A DNA stretch of 39,035 bases from Prevotella sp. UBA7764 (GCA_002481295.1 DLDU01000014.1:18907-57941); one strand, 5' to 3'; counted from the first letter of the stretch, positions 22,805 to 32,374 are shown. Numbers and translations: made by a program. Notes: a model not told the origin generated them from the letters alone.

Positions 22805-22834
22805 TCCCCTCCCTTGGGAGGGGCTAGGGGGGGG
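22805..22834. repeat. C/G-rich hairpin downstream of mdh
   Basis: CCCCTCCC and GGGAGGGG form a strong short stem around 22807-22824, followed by CTAGGGGGGGG. It lies on the 3' side of mdh (minus strand), without a T tract. It may stabilise or end the mdh transcript. Confidence 0.6.
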
Positions 22835-22858
22835 CCGTTAGGTGGGTCCGGTCTTACC

Positions 22859-23896
22859 TTACTTCAAATTCGGATTCATCTTGTTCCACTCATTGATAGG
22901 AGGAATGATGCCGAGGTCGATAACCTCCTGACGCATGTTGCAGAGGTGCTCGTAGCTCTTCTGCAGGTCAGCCATCTCTTCCTTCGTACCTGTAGGAACA
23001 GTGTAGTGGACGCCGCTCTTGTCGATGGTAGTAGGCAGAGCCATCATCACGTCCTTGAAGCCCAGCTCAGGGATGTCGGCATAGCAACCGGCAGGCAGAG
23101 TGAACTTCTCGCCGCCCATGGCAGCCTCGATCATCTTCACAGCGTTGTAGGCAGGGCTCTGGAAAGAGCTACGGCCACGCAGCTTGATGATGTTGGAACC
23201 ACCCTGTACGGTGATGTGCTTGATCTCCTGCCAACGCTCGTCGCTGAGACCCATCTCAGCCAGCGGCTTGCCGTCGACCTTCACCTGAGAAGCGAAGACA
23301 GCCATCTGCTCGCCGTGGCCACCGTATGTGTGAGCGCCTGTCACCTTGTCCTGCTGAACACCGAACTCCAGTGCCAGGGCCTGCTGCAGACGAGTAGAGT
23401 CGAGAGCAGCTAAAGAGGTCAGCTGGTTGGGCTTCAGACCAGAGTGGATCAGAGTGGTCAGAGCGGTCACGTCAGCGGGGTTGAAGATGACAACCACGTG
23501 CTCAACGTCCGGGCAGTACTTCTTGATGTTGTCACCGAAGTCAGCAGCGATCTTGCAGTTGCCCTTCAGCAGATCCTCACGTGTCATGCCAGCCTTACGG
23601 GGAGCACCACCAGAGGAGATGATGTATTTAGCGCCGGTGAAAGCCTTCTTGGCAGCCTCGGCAACCTTCTCAGGATTGCCCATATCCTCAACGGCAGGAG
23701 CATAGTAGGTGACGTTGGCACCAGGGAATGCGCACTGCTGAATCTCATCGAAGACACCATGAACACCCGGCTCATAGATATCATAGAGACATACGTTAGG
23801 AGTAAGGCCGAGCATCAGAACGCTCTGCACCATGTTGGAACCGATCATACCGCCTGCACCGACGATGACCAGCTTGTCATTTGTTAAATAGTTCAT
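22859..23896 (-). CDS. mdh: Malate dehydrogenase
   Basis: The 345-aa protein converts malate and oxaloacetate using NAD(H); in anaerobic Bacteroidales it runs mainly towards malate on the fumarate/succinate branch. It shows the Rossmann motif GAGGMIG (13-19), the substrate-binding PRKAGMTREDLL loop, and catalytic His in GAHTYGGHGEQM. This is a variant of the lactate/malate dehydrogenase superfamily typical of Bacteroidetes. It is divergent from the aminopeptidase gene. A TAACTTTG box lies upstream. Confidence 0.94.
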   Translation of the reverse strand: MNYLTNDKLVIVGAGGMIGSNMVQSVLMLGLTPNVCLYDIYEPGVHGVFDEIQQCAFPGANVTYYAPAVEDMGNPEKVAEAAKKAFTGAKYIISSGGAPRKAGMTREDLLKGNCKIAADFGDNIKKYCPDVEHVVVIFNPADVTALTTLIHSGLKPNQLTSLAALDSTRLQQALALEFGVQQDKVTGAHTYGGHGEQMAVFASQVKVDGKPLAEMGLSDERWQEIKHITVQGGSNIIKLRGRSSFQSPAYNAVKMIEAAMGGEKFTLPAGCYADIPELGFKDVMMALPTTIDKSGVHYTVPTGTKEEMADLQKSYEHLCNMRQEVIDLGIIPPINEWNKMNPNLK

Positions 23897-23982
23897 AACA
23901 CTAATTATTTAGTTCAGAAATACTTTTCTGTGTTTTCCGACTGCAAGAAGTGTGCCCGAAGGCTTTCTTCCTTGCAACCATG

Positions 23983-23990
23983 CAAAGTTA
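23983..23990 (-). promoter_or_regulatory. -7 box of mdh
   Basis: On the minus strand TAACTTTG (23983-23990) matches TAnnTTTG, giving a leader of about 80 nt. No TTTG at the standard distance was found. Confidence 0.55.
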
Positions 23991-24030
23991 CTAAAAAATC
24001 TATTCATTGAGTGATTTCTTTTCGCTTTTA

Positions 24031-24062
24031 TTTGTTGTTTATTCTTAAAAGTATTATCTTTG
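24031..24062 (+). promoter_or_regulatory. Promoter of the Xaa-Pro aminopeptidase gene
   Basis: TTTG (24031-24034), a 20-bp spacer and TATCTTTG (24055-24062) match fully. The leader to ATG 24129 is about 60 nt. Confidence 0.8.
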
Positions 24063-24128
24063 TTACGTCTTTTGTTATGTCTGTTTGGCATTTCAGGGAT
24101 TATACCAAACCAATAATCGTTATATGCT

Positions 24129-25916
24129 ATGAAGGAAGAAATCAATCAACGGCTGCGCGACTTGCGCGAGGTGATGCGCCGTGAGCATCTCGATGCGTTT
24201 ATCTTTCCCAGTACCGATCCCCACAACAGCGAGTATGTGCCCGACCGGTGGAAGGGCCGCGAGTGGGTGAGTGGCTTCAACGGTTCGGCGGGCACCGTCG
24301 TGGTCACGATGCACAGTGCTGCGCTGTGGACCGACAGCCGCTATTTCCTTGCCGCCGCTGACCAGCTGAGCGGTACCGAGTATCAGTTGATGAAACTCAA
24401 GGTGAAGGGCACGCCGACCTTTGCGCAATGGCTCGGTCAGGAGCTCCATGATGTCGACGGCGCTATTGTCGGCATGGACGGTATGGTGAACAGTTGTAGC
24501 AGCGTGGAGGCGATGATTGCCGACCTGCGTCAGGAAGGCGGCATCACCGTACGCCACAACTTCGACCCGCTGGCTGTCGTATGGCGTGACCGACCGGCGA
24601 TCCCCGACCACCGCGTGGAGATACAGCCCTTGGAGTATGCCGGTGAGCGCGCTGCCGACAAGATTGCACGCGTCCGTAAGGCCTTGCGTGCGCTCCATGC
24701 CGACGGCATGCTCGTCTCAGCACTCGACGATGTGGCGTGGACACTCAACCTCCGTGGCACTGACGTGCACTGCAATCCTGTCTTTGTGGCTTATCTGCTC
24801 ATCGACACCACACACGCCACCTTATATATAAATAAGGAGAAGATCACCGACGAGGTGCGTGGCTATCTTGTCGGGGAGGGCGTCGGCGTGGCTCCTTACG
24901 CTGATGTGGCAAAGGGGTTGAAACAATATCCAGAGTACAACATCCTTCTCGACCCCAACGAAACTTGCTATTCGCTCTATCGTGTAGCCAGCTGTCGGCC
25001 CGTGGTCAGCCATGTCTCGCCGGTGCCTGCCATGAAAGCGGTCAAGAACGAGACCGAGATCGCGGGCTATCACCGTGCCATGCTGCGTGACGGCATCGCC
25101 CTGGTGAAGTTCCTCAGATGGCTGAAACCTGCCGTGGAAGCCGGTGGTCAGACCGAGATGAGCATCGACCGCAAACTCACTGCACTGCGTGCCGAGCAAC
25201 CGCTCTTCCGCGACATCAGTTTCGATACCATTGCCGGATACGCTACCCATGGTGCCATCGTCCACTACGAGGCCACGCCGGATACCGACATTCCGCTTGA
25301 GCCCCGTGGCTTCCTGCTTCTCGACAGTGGTGCGCAGTATCAGGACGGAACCACCGACATCACGCGTACCATTCCTCTCGGGCCGCTTACCGACGAGGAA
25401 CGGCATATCTATACGCTTGTGCTCAAGGGACATATCCAACTCGAACTCTGTAAGTTCCCCGAAGGTGCCAGTGGCACACAACTCGACATCCTTGCGCGCG
25501 AGGTCATGTGGCGTGAGGGACTGAACTATCTCCACGGTACCGGTCACGGCGTGGGCTCTTACCTCAACGTGCATGAGGGTCCTCACCAGATACGTATGGA
25601 GTATATGCCTTCTCCGCTTGTCGACGGTATGACAGTCACCGACGAGCCTGGCCTCTACCTCGCGGGGAAGTTCGGTGTGCGCATCGAGAATACGCTGCTC
25701 ATCCGTCCTTACAAGACCACGGACTTCGGCACCTTCCTCCAGTTTGAGCCGCTCACGCTGTGCCCCATCGACACGGAGCCCATCATCCTTGATGAGCTCG
25801 CGCCCGAAGAGATCGCCTGGCTCAACAGCTACCACAAATATGTCTACGAGAAACTCGCTCCGCATCTCGACGACGAGGAGAAAGAGTGGCTGAAGGAAAA
25901 GACGAAGGAGATATAG
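24129..25916 (+). CDS. Xaa-Pro aminopeptidase, M24B family
   Basis: The 595-aa cytoplasmic enzyme removes N-terminal residues preceding proline. It has the three-domain layout of long aminopeptidase P proteins: two creatinase-like N domains (about 1-300) and the pita-bread catalytic domain. All five metal ligands are visible: D399 (LLLDSGAQ), D410 (TTDITRT), H473 (GTGHGVGS), E506 (TDEPGLY) and E520 (RIENTLL). It has its own promoter and a strong terminator, so it is monocistronic. Confidence 0.95.
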   Translation: MKEEINQRLRDLREVMRREHLDAFIFPSTDPHNSEYVPDRWKGREWVSGFNGSAGTVVVTMHSAALWTDSRYFLAAADQLSGTEYQLMKLKVKGTPTFAQWLGQELHDVDGAIVGMDGMVNSCSSVEAMIADLRQEGGITVRHNFDPLAVVWRDRPAIPDHRVEIQPLEYAGERAADKIARVRKALRALHADGMLVSALDDVAWTLNLRGTDVHCNPVFVAYLLIDTTHATLYINKEKITDEVRGYLVGEGVGVAPYADVAKGLKQYPEYNILLDPNETCYSLYRVASCRPVVSHVSPVPAMKAVKNETEIAGYHRAMLRDGIALVKFLRWLKPAVEAGGQTEMSIDRKLTALRAEQPLFRDISFDTIAGYATHGAIVHYEATPDTDIPLEPRGFLLLDSGAQYQDGTTDITRTIPLGPLTDEERHIYTLVLKGHIQLELCKFPEGASGTQLDILAREVMWREGLNYLHGTGHGVGSYLNVHEGPHQIRMEYMPSPLVDGMTVTDEPGLYLAGKFGVRIENTLLIRPYKTTDFGTFLQFEPLTLCPIDTEPIILDELAPEEIAWLNSYHKYVYEKLAPHLDDEEKEWLKEKTKEI

Positions 25917-25956
25917 AAAAAGACTCTCTCTAACTCTCCCTAAAAGGGAGAGAATG

Positions 25957-26017
25957 AGCCCACCCTAAGCACAAGGTCATGTGATGATCAGACGATGTGC
26001 TTAGGGCGGGCTTTTTT
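25957..26017 (+). terminator. Rho-independent terminator of the aminopeptidase gene
   Basis: AGCCCACCCTAAGCACA (25957-25973) pairs with TGTGCTTAGGGCGGGCT (25996-26012) with one mismatch, followed by a run of T (to 26017). A stem of 17 bp with a T tract is a strong terminator. Confidence 0.93.
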
Positions 26018-26232
26018 GTTCTTAAGAATTAGAGAATTAGAGAATGTGTGGTGCTTGAAAGGAAAAAAGTTTTTGTTTCGCTATGATCAACTAACGTACA
26101 CCTATTATATATATGGGGCTGTTGTGGGAGAGCAAATATGTCTTTTATGTCTTTCTGTCTTAATATAAAGGGTCTTTTGTCTTGTCTGTCCCTTCTGTCA
26201 AACAACACAACTTGCAGAAAATTAGTTAATTA

Positions 26233-26264
26233 TTTGCGTATTTGGAAAATTAGATGTAATTTTG
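26233..26264 (+). promoter_or_regulatory. Promoter of the rpsU-xerC-hpf unit
   Basis: TTTG (26233-26236), 20 bp, TAATTTTG (26257-26264). The leader to rpsU is about 75 nt. Confidence 0.8.
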
Positions 26265-26344
26265 CATCCGCAAATTGTGGTACCATGTATTGATGGCGCC
26301 CGGTTGCGTATGTTTCACATTTAAAATAATAAAACCAAAACAAA

Positions 26345-26536
26345 ATGATTATTGTACCAGTAAAGGATGGCGAGAACATCGAAAGAGCTCTCAAGAAGTT
26401 CAAGAGAAAGTTTGAAAAGACAGGTGTGGTGAAGGAGCTTCGCGCTCGTCAGCAGTTTGACAAGCCCTCTGTTAAGAAACGTCTCAAGATGGAGCACGCT
26501 ATCTACGTACAGAAGCTTCGTCAGGAAGAGGAGTAA
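26345..26536 (+). CDS. rpsU: 30S ribosomal protein bS21
   Basis: This 63-aa basic protein begins MIIVPVKDGENIERALKKFK, the standard bS21 opening. In Bacteroidetes bS21 helps hold the anti-Shine-Dalgarno end of 16S rRNA, in line with leaders that lack Shine-Dalgarno sites. It is the first gene of the unit with xerC and hpf. Confidence 0.97.
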   Translation: MIIVPVKDGENIERALKKFKRKFEKTGVVKELRARQQFDKPSVKKRLKMEHAIYVQKLRQEEE

Positions 26537-26639
26537 AAAACTGCTTTAAGAGTAAAAAATACTCAAAAAAGTTTGGTAGTTTGAATTTTTCTTCGTACAT
26601 TCGTTGCTGAAAACGCAAGAGTAGCGTTTGGAGGCTATA

Positions 26640-27527
26640 ATGATGGAGATAAAAGACCGATTCCTGGACTATCTCAAGTACGAGCTTAACCGCTCGCCCT
26701 TGACGGTAGCGAGCTATTCCGAGGACTTTAAAATGTTTGAGGAGTACTTTCAGGCATTGGATGGCCAGCCGACATGGGAGACCATAGACGGCGACATCAT
26801 CCGCAACTGGATGGAGCAGATGGTCGATGAGGGCAATAGCGCAACAACTGTTGCCCGACGATTGTCCGCACTGAAGTCGTTGTACAGGTTCGCCTTGTCG
26901 CATCATCTGGTCGAGAAAGACCCGACGGTCAGCATTCGTGCGCCGAAGCTGAAAAAGCCTCTGCCCAGCTTCCTTCAGGAAGATCAGATGGACAGACTCT
27001 TGGACAGCGATCACTGGGGAGACGATTATAAGAGTACGTGCGCGCGTACTGTTATTATGACTTTCTATGAAACAGGGATACGGCGCGCAGAGCTGATAGG
27101 ACTGCGCGATGCGGATGTGGACTTTGTCAACCGGCAACTCAAGGTGACCGGTAAAGGCAATAAGCAGCGTATCATACCTTTCGGAGAGGAACTCGCGGAG
27201 ACCCTGCGGCATTATATGTCGGTGAGAGACGAAGTGGTTCCCAAACAGGAGAATGCTTTCTTCCTGTCAGAGAAAGGATGTCGGTTGGGTGGCTCCCAGG
27301 TGGAAACGATGGTGAAGAGCCATCTGCGACTGGTCAGCTCTATGAAAAAGCTTTCGCCACACGTCTTGCGTCACACGTTTGCCACAGCCATGCTCAACCA
27401 TGGTGCCGGCATAGAAAGTGTGAGACGGTTGTTGGGACATGCGTCGGCCTCCACCACGGAGATCTATACGCATACGACGTTCGAGCAACTCAAGCGAGTG
27501 TATCAAGATGCCCATCCGCGGGCGTGA
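26640..27527 (+). CDS. xerC: Tyrosine recombinase, XerC-like
   Basis: With ATG 26640 the protein has 295 aa. GGAGG at 26630-26634 lies just upstream, so this start is better than the TTG at 26628. It has an N-terminal SAM-like core-binding domain (about 1-90) and the full catalytic set: R148 (TGIRR), K172 (TGKGNK), H241 and R244 (PHVLRHT), H267 (LLGHAS) and nucleophile Y276 (EIYTHT). It should resolve chromosome dimers with a XerD partner. Its place between rpsU and hpf is the usual one in Bacteroidales and does not mark an integrated element. Confidence 0.93.
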   Translation: MMEIKDRFLDYLKYELNRSPLTVASYSEDFKMFEEYFQALDGQPTWETIDGDIIRNWMEQMVDEGNSATTVARRLSALKSLYRFALSHHLVEKDPTVSIRAPKLKKPLPSFLQEDQMDRLLDSDHWGDDYKSTCARTVIMTFYETGIRRAELIGLRDADVDFVNRQLKVTGKGNKQRIIPFGEELAETLRHYMSVRDEVVPKQENAFFLSEKGCRLGGSQVETMVKSHLRLVSSMKKLSPHVLRHTFATAMLNHGAGIESVRRLLGHASASTTEIYTHTTFEQLKRVYQDAHPRA

Positions 27528-27558
27528 GTTTAACCTTTAACAAAAAACGGAGGTAACT

Positions 27559-27861
27559 ATGGAAGTAAAGATTCAGTCGATTCACTTCGACGCTACCGAG
27601 AAGCTGCAGGCGTTCATCGAGAAGAAGACCGCCAAGTTGGAAAAATCATTCGAAGACATTCAGAAAGTAGAGGTGCAATTAAAAGTTGTCAAGCCCGCTA
27701 CCGCTCTCAATAAGGAAACCAGTATCACGGTGACCGTGCCCGGTGGAAGCCCACTTTACGTGGCCAAGACCTGCGACACTTTTGAGGAGGGAGTCGACCA
27801 GTGCGTAGACTCATTGCGGGTGCAACTGGAGAAATTCAAAGAAAAAATACGCAAACATTGA
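27559..27861 (+). CDS. hpf: Short ribosome hibernation promoting factor (HPF/RaiA family)
   Basis: The 100-aa protein opens MEVKIQSIHFDATEKLQAFI and has the single beta-alpha-beta-beta-beta-alpha domain that sits in the decoding centre of idle ribosomes. The C-terminal dimerisation domain of long HPF is absent. GGAGG lies just upstream of the ATG. It is 31 bp after xerC. Confidence 0.93.
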   Translation: MEVKIQSIHFDATEKLQAFIEKKTAKLEKSFEDIQKVEVQLKVVKPATALNKETSITVTVPGGSPLYVAKTCDTFEEGVDQCVDSLRVQLEKFKEKIRKH

Positions 27862-27879
27862 AAAATTTCCCCGAAAAGT

Positions 27880-27910
27880 TTTGGAGATTGAAAAATAAGT
27901 AGTATCTTTG
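27880..27910 (+). promoter_or_regulatory. Promoter of the tRNA-tuf cluster
   Basis: TTTG (27880-27883), a 19-bp spacer and TATCTTTG (27903-27910), 53 bp before the first tRNA. Confidence 0.82.
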
Positions 27911-27963
27911 CAGCCGTTTTACAACGAGTCCTTTGAAAGTCGTGCAAGGCGGCTGCAGGATAT

Positions 27964-28037
27964 GCCTCTTTAGCTCAGTTGGCCAGAGCACGTGATTTGT
28001 AATCTCGGGGTCGTTGGTTCGAATCCGACAAGAGGCT
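27964..28037 (+). tRNA. tRNA-Thr (TGT)
   Basis: Acceptor GCCTCTT/AAGAGGC, D arm GCTC/GAGC, anticodon loop TTTGTAA with anticodon TGT, T arm GTTGG/CCGAC, discriminator T. The anticodon stem CGTGA/TCTCG has a T-T mismatch in its middle pair (29-41). CCA is not encoded. Confidence 0.95.
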
Positions 28038-28074
28038 CCTCTTTATGAGGACAGAGATCTTTTAAACATTGACT

Positions 28075-28157
28075 GGGTGGTTACCAGAGTGGCCAAATGG
28101 GGCAGACTGTAAATCTGCTGGCTCTTGCCTTCGGTGGTTCGAATCCATCACCACCCA
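28075..28157 (+). tRNA. tRNA-Tyr (GTA)
   Basis: Acceptor GGGTGGT/ACCACCC, anticodon loop CTGTAAA with GTA, a long variable arm as in all bacterial tRNA-Tyr, discriminator A. Confidence 0.96.
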
Positions 28158-28197
28158 CAATGCGTAAGCATGAGACGACTCCTCCTTGGAGCGTAAT

Positions 28198-28270
28198 GCG
28201 GAAATAGCTCAGTTGATAGAGCACTAGCCTTCCAAGCTGGGGGTCGCGGGTTTGAGCCCCGTTTTCCGCT
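28198..28270 (+). tRNA. tRNA-Gly (TCC)
   Basis: Acceptor GCGGAAA/TTTCCGC, anticodon loop CTTCCAA with TCC, discriminator T, 73 nt. Confidence 0.96.
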
Positions 28271-28280
28271 CTCTTATTTT

Positions 28281-28352
<72 letters not shown>

Positions 28353-28461
28353 CCACTTTGATGCCTAAACGAAGTCTAACTAAATATCAGTGTGACAAGT
28401 CAAGGTTGTCAAGAGAATCATCTATTTGATTATTTAATTAATACAATAAAAAAGTAAAGCT

Positions 28462-29670
28462 ATGGCTAAAGAGGTTTATGTGCGTACCAAACCGCATGTT
28501 AACATTGGTACAATTGGTCACGTCGACCACGGTAAGACTACTCTGACCGCAGCTATCTCTAAGGTGCTGCACGAGCGTCTGGGTACAGGTGAGGATGTTA
28601 AGTCCTTCGATCAGATCGACAACGCTCCTGAGGAAAAAGAGCGTGGTATCACCATCAACACCGCCCACATCGAGTATGAGACTGCAAAGCGTCACTACGC
28701 TCACGTGGACTGCCCGGGACACGCCGACTATGTGAAGAACATGGTAACTGGTGCTGCTCAGATGGATGGTGCTATCCTCGTGGTTGCTGCTACCGATGGT
28801 CCTATGCCTCAGACTCGTGAGCACGTGCTGCTCGCTCGTCAGGTAAACGTGCCTCGTTTGGTTGTTTTCCTCAACAAGTGCGACGATCCTGAAGTTGACG
28901 ACGAGATGATCGACCTCGTGAAGATGGATGTCCAGGATCTTCTGACTTCTTACGGTTATGAAGAGGATACTCCTATCATTTGTGGTTCTGCTTTGGGTGC
29001 ACTGAACGGTGTTGCTAAGTGGGAGGACAAGATCATGGAGTTGATGGACACTGTTGACAGCTGGATCCAGGAGCCTGTCCGTGAGGTTGATAAGCCTTTC
29101 TTGATGCCTGTTGAGGATGTCTTCTCTATCACTGGTCGTGGTACTGTTGCTACTGGTCGTATCGAGACTGGTAAGTGCAAGGTTGGTGATGAGGTTCAGT
29201 TGCTCGGTCTTGGTGAGGACAAGAAGTCTGTCATCACTGGTGTCGAGATGTTCCGTAAGACCCTGGATGAGGGTGAGGCTGGTGACAACGTCGGTCTGCT
29301 CCTCCGTGGTATCGACAAGGACGAGGTGAAGCGTGGTATGGTTGTCGTGCACCCGGGTGCTATCACTCCGCACGATCACTTCAAGGCTTCTATCTACGTG
29401 CTGAAGAAAGAAGAGGGTGGCCGTCACACTCCATTCGGTAACCGCTATCGTCCTCAGTTCTACCTCCGCACAATGGACTGCACCGGTGAGATCACTCTCC
29501 CTGAAGGTGTAGACATGGTGATGCCTGGTGACAACGTTGAGATCGAGGTTCGCCTGATCTACAAGGTTGCTCTGAATGAGGGTCTTCGTTTCGCTATCCG
29601 CGAGGGTGGTCGTACGGTAGGTTCTGGCCAGATCACACAGATTCTGCCTGACGTAGCAGAGGAGGGATAA
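28462..29670 (+). CDS. tuf: Elongation factor Tu
   Basis: The GTPase delivers aminoacyl-tRNA to the ribosome. P-loop GHVDHGKT, switch-[10 protein letters not shown] and NKCD are all intact, with domains 2 and 3 following ([27 protein letters not shown]). At 402 aa it is slightly longer than the E. coli protein; the extra residues lie in the G domain (e.g. [11 protein letters not shown]). It follows four tRNA genes and is probably expressed from the promoter at 27880-27910. Confidence 0.98.
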   Translation: MAKEVYVRTKPHVNIGTIGHVDHGKTTLTAAISKVLHERLGTGEDVKSFDQIDNAPEEKERGITINTAHIEYETAKRHYAHVDCPGHADYVKNMVTGAAQMDGAILVVAATDGPMPQTREHVLLARQVNVPRLVVFLNKCDDPEVDDEMIDLVKMDVQDLLTSYGYEEDTPIICGSALGALNGVAKWEDKIMELMDTVDSWIQEPVREVDKPFLMPVEDVFSITGRGTVATGRIETGKCKVGDEVQLLGLGEDKKSVITGVEMFRKTLDEGEAGDNVGLLLRGIDKDEVKRGMVVVHPGAITPHDHFKASIYVLKKEEGGRHTPFGNRYRPQFYLRTMDCTGEITLPEGVDMVMPGDNVEIEVRLIYKVALNEGLRFAIREGGRTVGSGQITQILPDVAEEG

Positions 29671-29697
29671 TCAAGATTATCTGATTCCAAGATACGT

Positions 29698-29727
29698 AAG
29701 TCTCCGCGTCTGCGGATGCGGAGACTT
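29698..29727 (+). terminator. Hairpin between tuf and tRNA-Trp
   Basis: AAGTCTCCGC (29698-29707) and GCGGAGACTT (29718-29727) form a perfect 10-bp stem with a 10-nt loop, followed by only TTCC. It may be a partial terminator or an RNA-processing site before the tRNA. Confidence 0.7.
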
Positions 29728-29731
29728 TCCT

Positions 29732-29804
29732 ACGGGTTTAGCTCAGTTGGTAGAGCACTGGTCTCCAAAACCAGGTGTCGAGAGTTCGAGTCTTTCAACC
29801 CGTG
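29732..29804 (+). tRNA. tRNA-Trp (CCA)
   Basis: Acceptor ACGGGTT/AACCCGT, anticodon stem CTGGT/ACCAG around CTCCAAA (CCA), discriminator G. Its place between tuf and secE is conserved across many bacteria. Confidence 0.97.
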
Positions 29805-29820
29805 CTAAATAGAAGATAAT

Positions 29821-30012
29821 ATGTTTAATAAGATAGTGAATTATTGCAAGGCTTGTTATGACGAGCTTGCACATAAAACCACTTGGCCAACACAGAAGGA
29901 GTTGACTCACAGTGCAGTGATTGTATTATCTGCTTCCCTTATCATTGCACTGATCGTCTTCGCTATGGACTTGGTGTTCAAGAACCTGATGGGTATTGTG
30001 TACCCAGGCTAA
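29821..30012 (+). CDS. secE: Preprotein translocase subunit SecE
   Basis: The 63-aa protein has the amphipathic helix with TTWPTQKEL (20-28) and one transmembrane segment (about 31-55). It is the short single-span SecE that clamps SecY. It starts 16 bp after tRNA-Trp and is followed by nusG. Confidence 0.96.
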   Translation: MFNKIVNYCKACYDELAHKTTWPTQKELTHSAVIVLSASLIIALIVFAMDLVFKNLMGIVYPG

Positions 30013-30023
30013 TCATTAAGGCA

Positions 30024-30569
30024 ATGGCAAATACTAAGAATTGGTATGTTTTGCGTGCGTCCAGCGGCAAAGAGGCAAAACTGAAAGAGTACATCGAAGC
30101 TGAGCTGCGTCATAACCAGCGTCTGGCTGATCATGTCTATCAGATTCTCATTCCGATGGAGAAACATGCGAGCATTAAAGATGGTAAACGTGTGGAGAAA
30201 GAGAAGATCGCTCTCCCCGGTTACGTGTTTGTGCAGGCTGACATGATCGGTGATGTTCCTGTGGACTTAAGAAATATGCCTAACTGTTTGGGCATTCTCG
30301 GCGGTCTGGATCATCCTGCTCCGGTTCCAGAGTCTCAGATCAATCGTATGATTGGGCAGGCTGAGGAAACACAGATCGACAACGATGTGGAGGTTCCTTA
30401 TCTGCTTGACGAGACTGTGAAAGTCACCGACGGTCCTTTCGCTGGTTTTGAGGGTGTGATCGAAGAGATCAACACAGAGAAACGCAAGCTGAAGGTGATG
30501 GTCAAGATCTTTGGGCGCAAGACACCCTTGGAGCTTGGTTTTATGCAAGTTGAGAAGGTTGCCGAGTAG
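30024..30569 (+). CDS. nusG: Transcription antitermination factor NusG
   Basis: With ATG 30024 the protein is 181 aa, the normal length. The frame is open back to 29883, but that part overlaps secE. The NGN domain (NTKNWYVLRASSGKEAKLKEY..., LPGYVFVQADM) is followed by a KOW domain (VKVTDGPFAGFEGVIEEI). It binds RNA polymerase and affects pausing and termination. It lies 11 bp after secE. Confidence 0.97.
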   Translation: MANTKNWYVLRASSGKEAKLKEYIEAELRHNQRLADHVYQILIPMEKHASIKDGKRVEKEKIALPGYVFVQADMIGDVPVDLRNMPNCLGILGGLDHPAPVPESQINRMIGQAEETQIDNDVEVPYLLDETVKVTDGPFAGFEGVIEEINTEKRKLKVMVKIFGRKTPLELGFMQVEKVAE

Positions 30570-30624
30570 TTGTTACGGGCTACACGCGCCTTATACGTTA
30601 CATTTATTTTAATTTCAATTAGAA

Positions 30625-31065
30625 ATGGCTAAAGAAGTTGCTGGATTAATCAAGTTACAGATTAAAGGTGGCGCTGCAAACCCCTCCCCTCCAGTAGGAC
30701 CGGCTTTGGGTTCCAAGGGTATTAACATTATGGGCTTCTGCAAGGAGTTCAATGCTCGTACCCAGGATAAGGCTGGTAAGGTTCTGCCTGTCGTCATCAC
30801 TTACTACACAGATAAGTCGTTCAGCTTCGTCATCAAGACTCCTCCTGCTGCTGTCCAGCTCAAGGAAGCTGCCAAGGTGAAGTCTGGTTCCGGCCAGCCT
30901 AACCGTAAGAAAGTGGCTAGCGTGACTTGGGATCAGGTTAAAGCGATCGCTGAGGACAAGATGGCTGACTTGAACTGCTTCACTGTCGAGAGTGCCATGA
31001 GACTGATCGCAGGTACTGCACGCAGCATGGGCATCACTGTTAAAGGTGACTTCCCTGGTAAATAA
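30625..31065 (+). CDS. rplK: 50S ribosomal protein uL11
   Basis: The 146-aa protein has the classic opening [25 protein letters not shown] and the C-terminal rRNA-binding domain ending GITVKGDF. It forms the GTPase-associated centre together with L10/L12 and is needed for ribosome-triggered (p)ppGpp synthesis by RelA in other bacteria. Confidence 0.98.
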   Translation: MAKEVAGLIKLQIKGGAANPSPPVGPALGSKGINIMGFCKEFNARTQDKAGKVLPVVITYYTDKSFSFVIKTPPAAVQLKEAAKVKSGSGQPNRKKVASVTWDQVKAIAEDKMADLNCFTVESAMRLIAGTARSMGITVKGDFPGK

Positions 31066-31089
31066 TTAAACTTCAATTAAGCAAGTAAA

Positions 31090-31782
31090 ATGAGTAAACT
31101 GACAAAAAATCAGAAATCAGTAGCTGAGAAGGTTGAAGCAGGGAAGGCATACACATTGAAAGAAGCTGCAGAGCTCGTAAAGGAGATCACAACAACAAAG
31201 TTTGATGCTTCTGTAGATGTGGATGTGCGCTTGGGCGTTGATCCTCGCAAGGCTAACCAGATGGTTCGTGGCGTGGTGTCTCTGCCTAACGGAACTGGTA
31301 AGACAGTTCGCGTGCTTGCTCTGTGTACACCTGATCAGGAAGAGGCTGCTAAGGCAGCTGGTGCTGACTACGCTGGTCTCGATGAGTATATTGAGAAGAT
31401 CAAAGGTGGCTGGACAGATGTCGATGTCATCATCACTATGCCTTCTTGCATGGGTAAGGTAGGTCCTTTGGGCCGTTTCCTCGGTCCCCGTGGCTTGATG
31501 CCTAACCCGAAGAGTGGTACAGTGACTATGGATGTCGCTAAGGCTGTCAAGGAAGTTAAGCAAGGTAAGATCGACTTCAAGGTTGATAAGGCTGGTATTA
31601 TTCATACTTCTATCGGTAAGATCTCTATGACTGCTGATCAGATCTATGGCAATGCCAAAGAGTTTATCAACACTGTTATTCGTTTGAAACCTGCTGCTGC
31701 CAAAGGTACGTACCTCAAGAGTATCTTTATTTCAAGTACAATGAGTAAGGGTATCAAGATTGATCCTAAATCAGTTGAATAA
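31090..31782 (+). CDS. rplA: 50S ribosomal protein uL1
   Basis: This is a 230-aa protein with the two-domain L1 fold; signature [20 protein letters not shown] and [20 protein letters not shown]. In many bacteria it represses its own operon by binding the leader mRNA. Confidence 0.98.
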   Translation: MSKLTKNQKSVAEKVEAGKAYTLKEAAELVKEITTTKFDASVDVDVRLGVDPRKANQMVRGVVSLPNGTGKTVRVLALCTPDQEEAAKAAGADYAGLDEYIEKIKGGWTDVDVIITMPSCMGKVGPLGRFLGPRGLMPNPKSGTVTMDVAKAVKEVKQGKIDFKVDKAGIIHTSIGKISMTADQIYGNAKEFINTVIRLKPAAAKGTYLKSIFISSTMSKGIKIDPKSVE

Positions 31783-31800
31783 CTCTAAAAGTTTGGAAAA

Positions 31801-32325
31801 ATGAAGAAAGAAGTAAAAGATACTATCATTGTTGACCTTGGCGAGAAGCTGAAGGAATATCCTCATTTCTATCTGGTGGATGTCACCGGTATGAATGCAG
31901 AGGCTACATCTTCTCTTCGTCGCAAGTGTTTCAAGCAGGAGATCAAGATGGTCGTGGTGAAGAACAAGCTTCTTCACAAGGCTTTCGAGGCTGCTGACAT
32001 CGACTATTCTGAGCTTTATGGTACACTGAAAGGTAACACCGCTGTGCTGTTCACCAACACTGCTAATGTACCAGCCAAACTGCTCAAGGATAAAGAAATT
32101 GCCAAGGCTGGCGTTCCTTCTTTGAAGGCTGCCTATGCTGAGGAAGGTTTCTATGTTGGTGCAGACAAGCTCGATGAGCTGGCTTCCATCAAGAGCAAGA
32201 ACGAGGTTATTGCCGACATCGTTGCTCTGTTGCAGAGCCCCGCAAAGAACGTGGTTTCTGCTCTTCAGTCAGGCGCAAACACTATCCATGGTGTGCTGAA
32301 GACTTTAGGCGAGCGTCCTGAGTAA
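31801..32325 (+). CDS. rplJ: 50S ribosomal protein uL10
   Basis: This 174-aa protein anchors L7/L12 dimers to the stalk base. N-terminal VTGMNAEATSSLRRKCFKQ is the rRNA-binding part, and the C-terminal helix holds the L12 sites. Confidence 0.97.
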   Translation: MKKEVKDTIIVDLGEKLKEYPHFYLVDVTGMNAEATSSLRRKCFKQEIKMVVVKNKLLHKAFEAADIDYSELYGTLKGNTAVLFTNTANVPAKLLKDKEIAKAGVPSLKAAYAEEGFYVGADKLDELASIKSKNEVIADIVALLQSPAKNVVSALQSGANTIHGVLKTLGERPE

Positions 32326-32374
32326 TCAATTAAGTCACTACATTTTCAAGAACAAAATTTAAATAAATACAAAA

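Larger units (their letters stand above)
25917..26344. other. Gap with terminator and rpsU promoter
   Basis: It holds a small hairpin (CTCTCCC/GGGAGAG near 25934-25952), the terminator at 25957-26017 and the rpsU promoter at 26233-26264. Between 26020 and 26230 I see only A/T-rich sequence with no gene. Confidence 0.75.

Noticed and set aside
28438..29427. 329-codon minus-strand frame opposite tuf
   Set aside because: It is a shadow of the highly codon-biased tuf gene.
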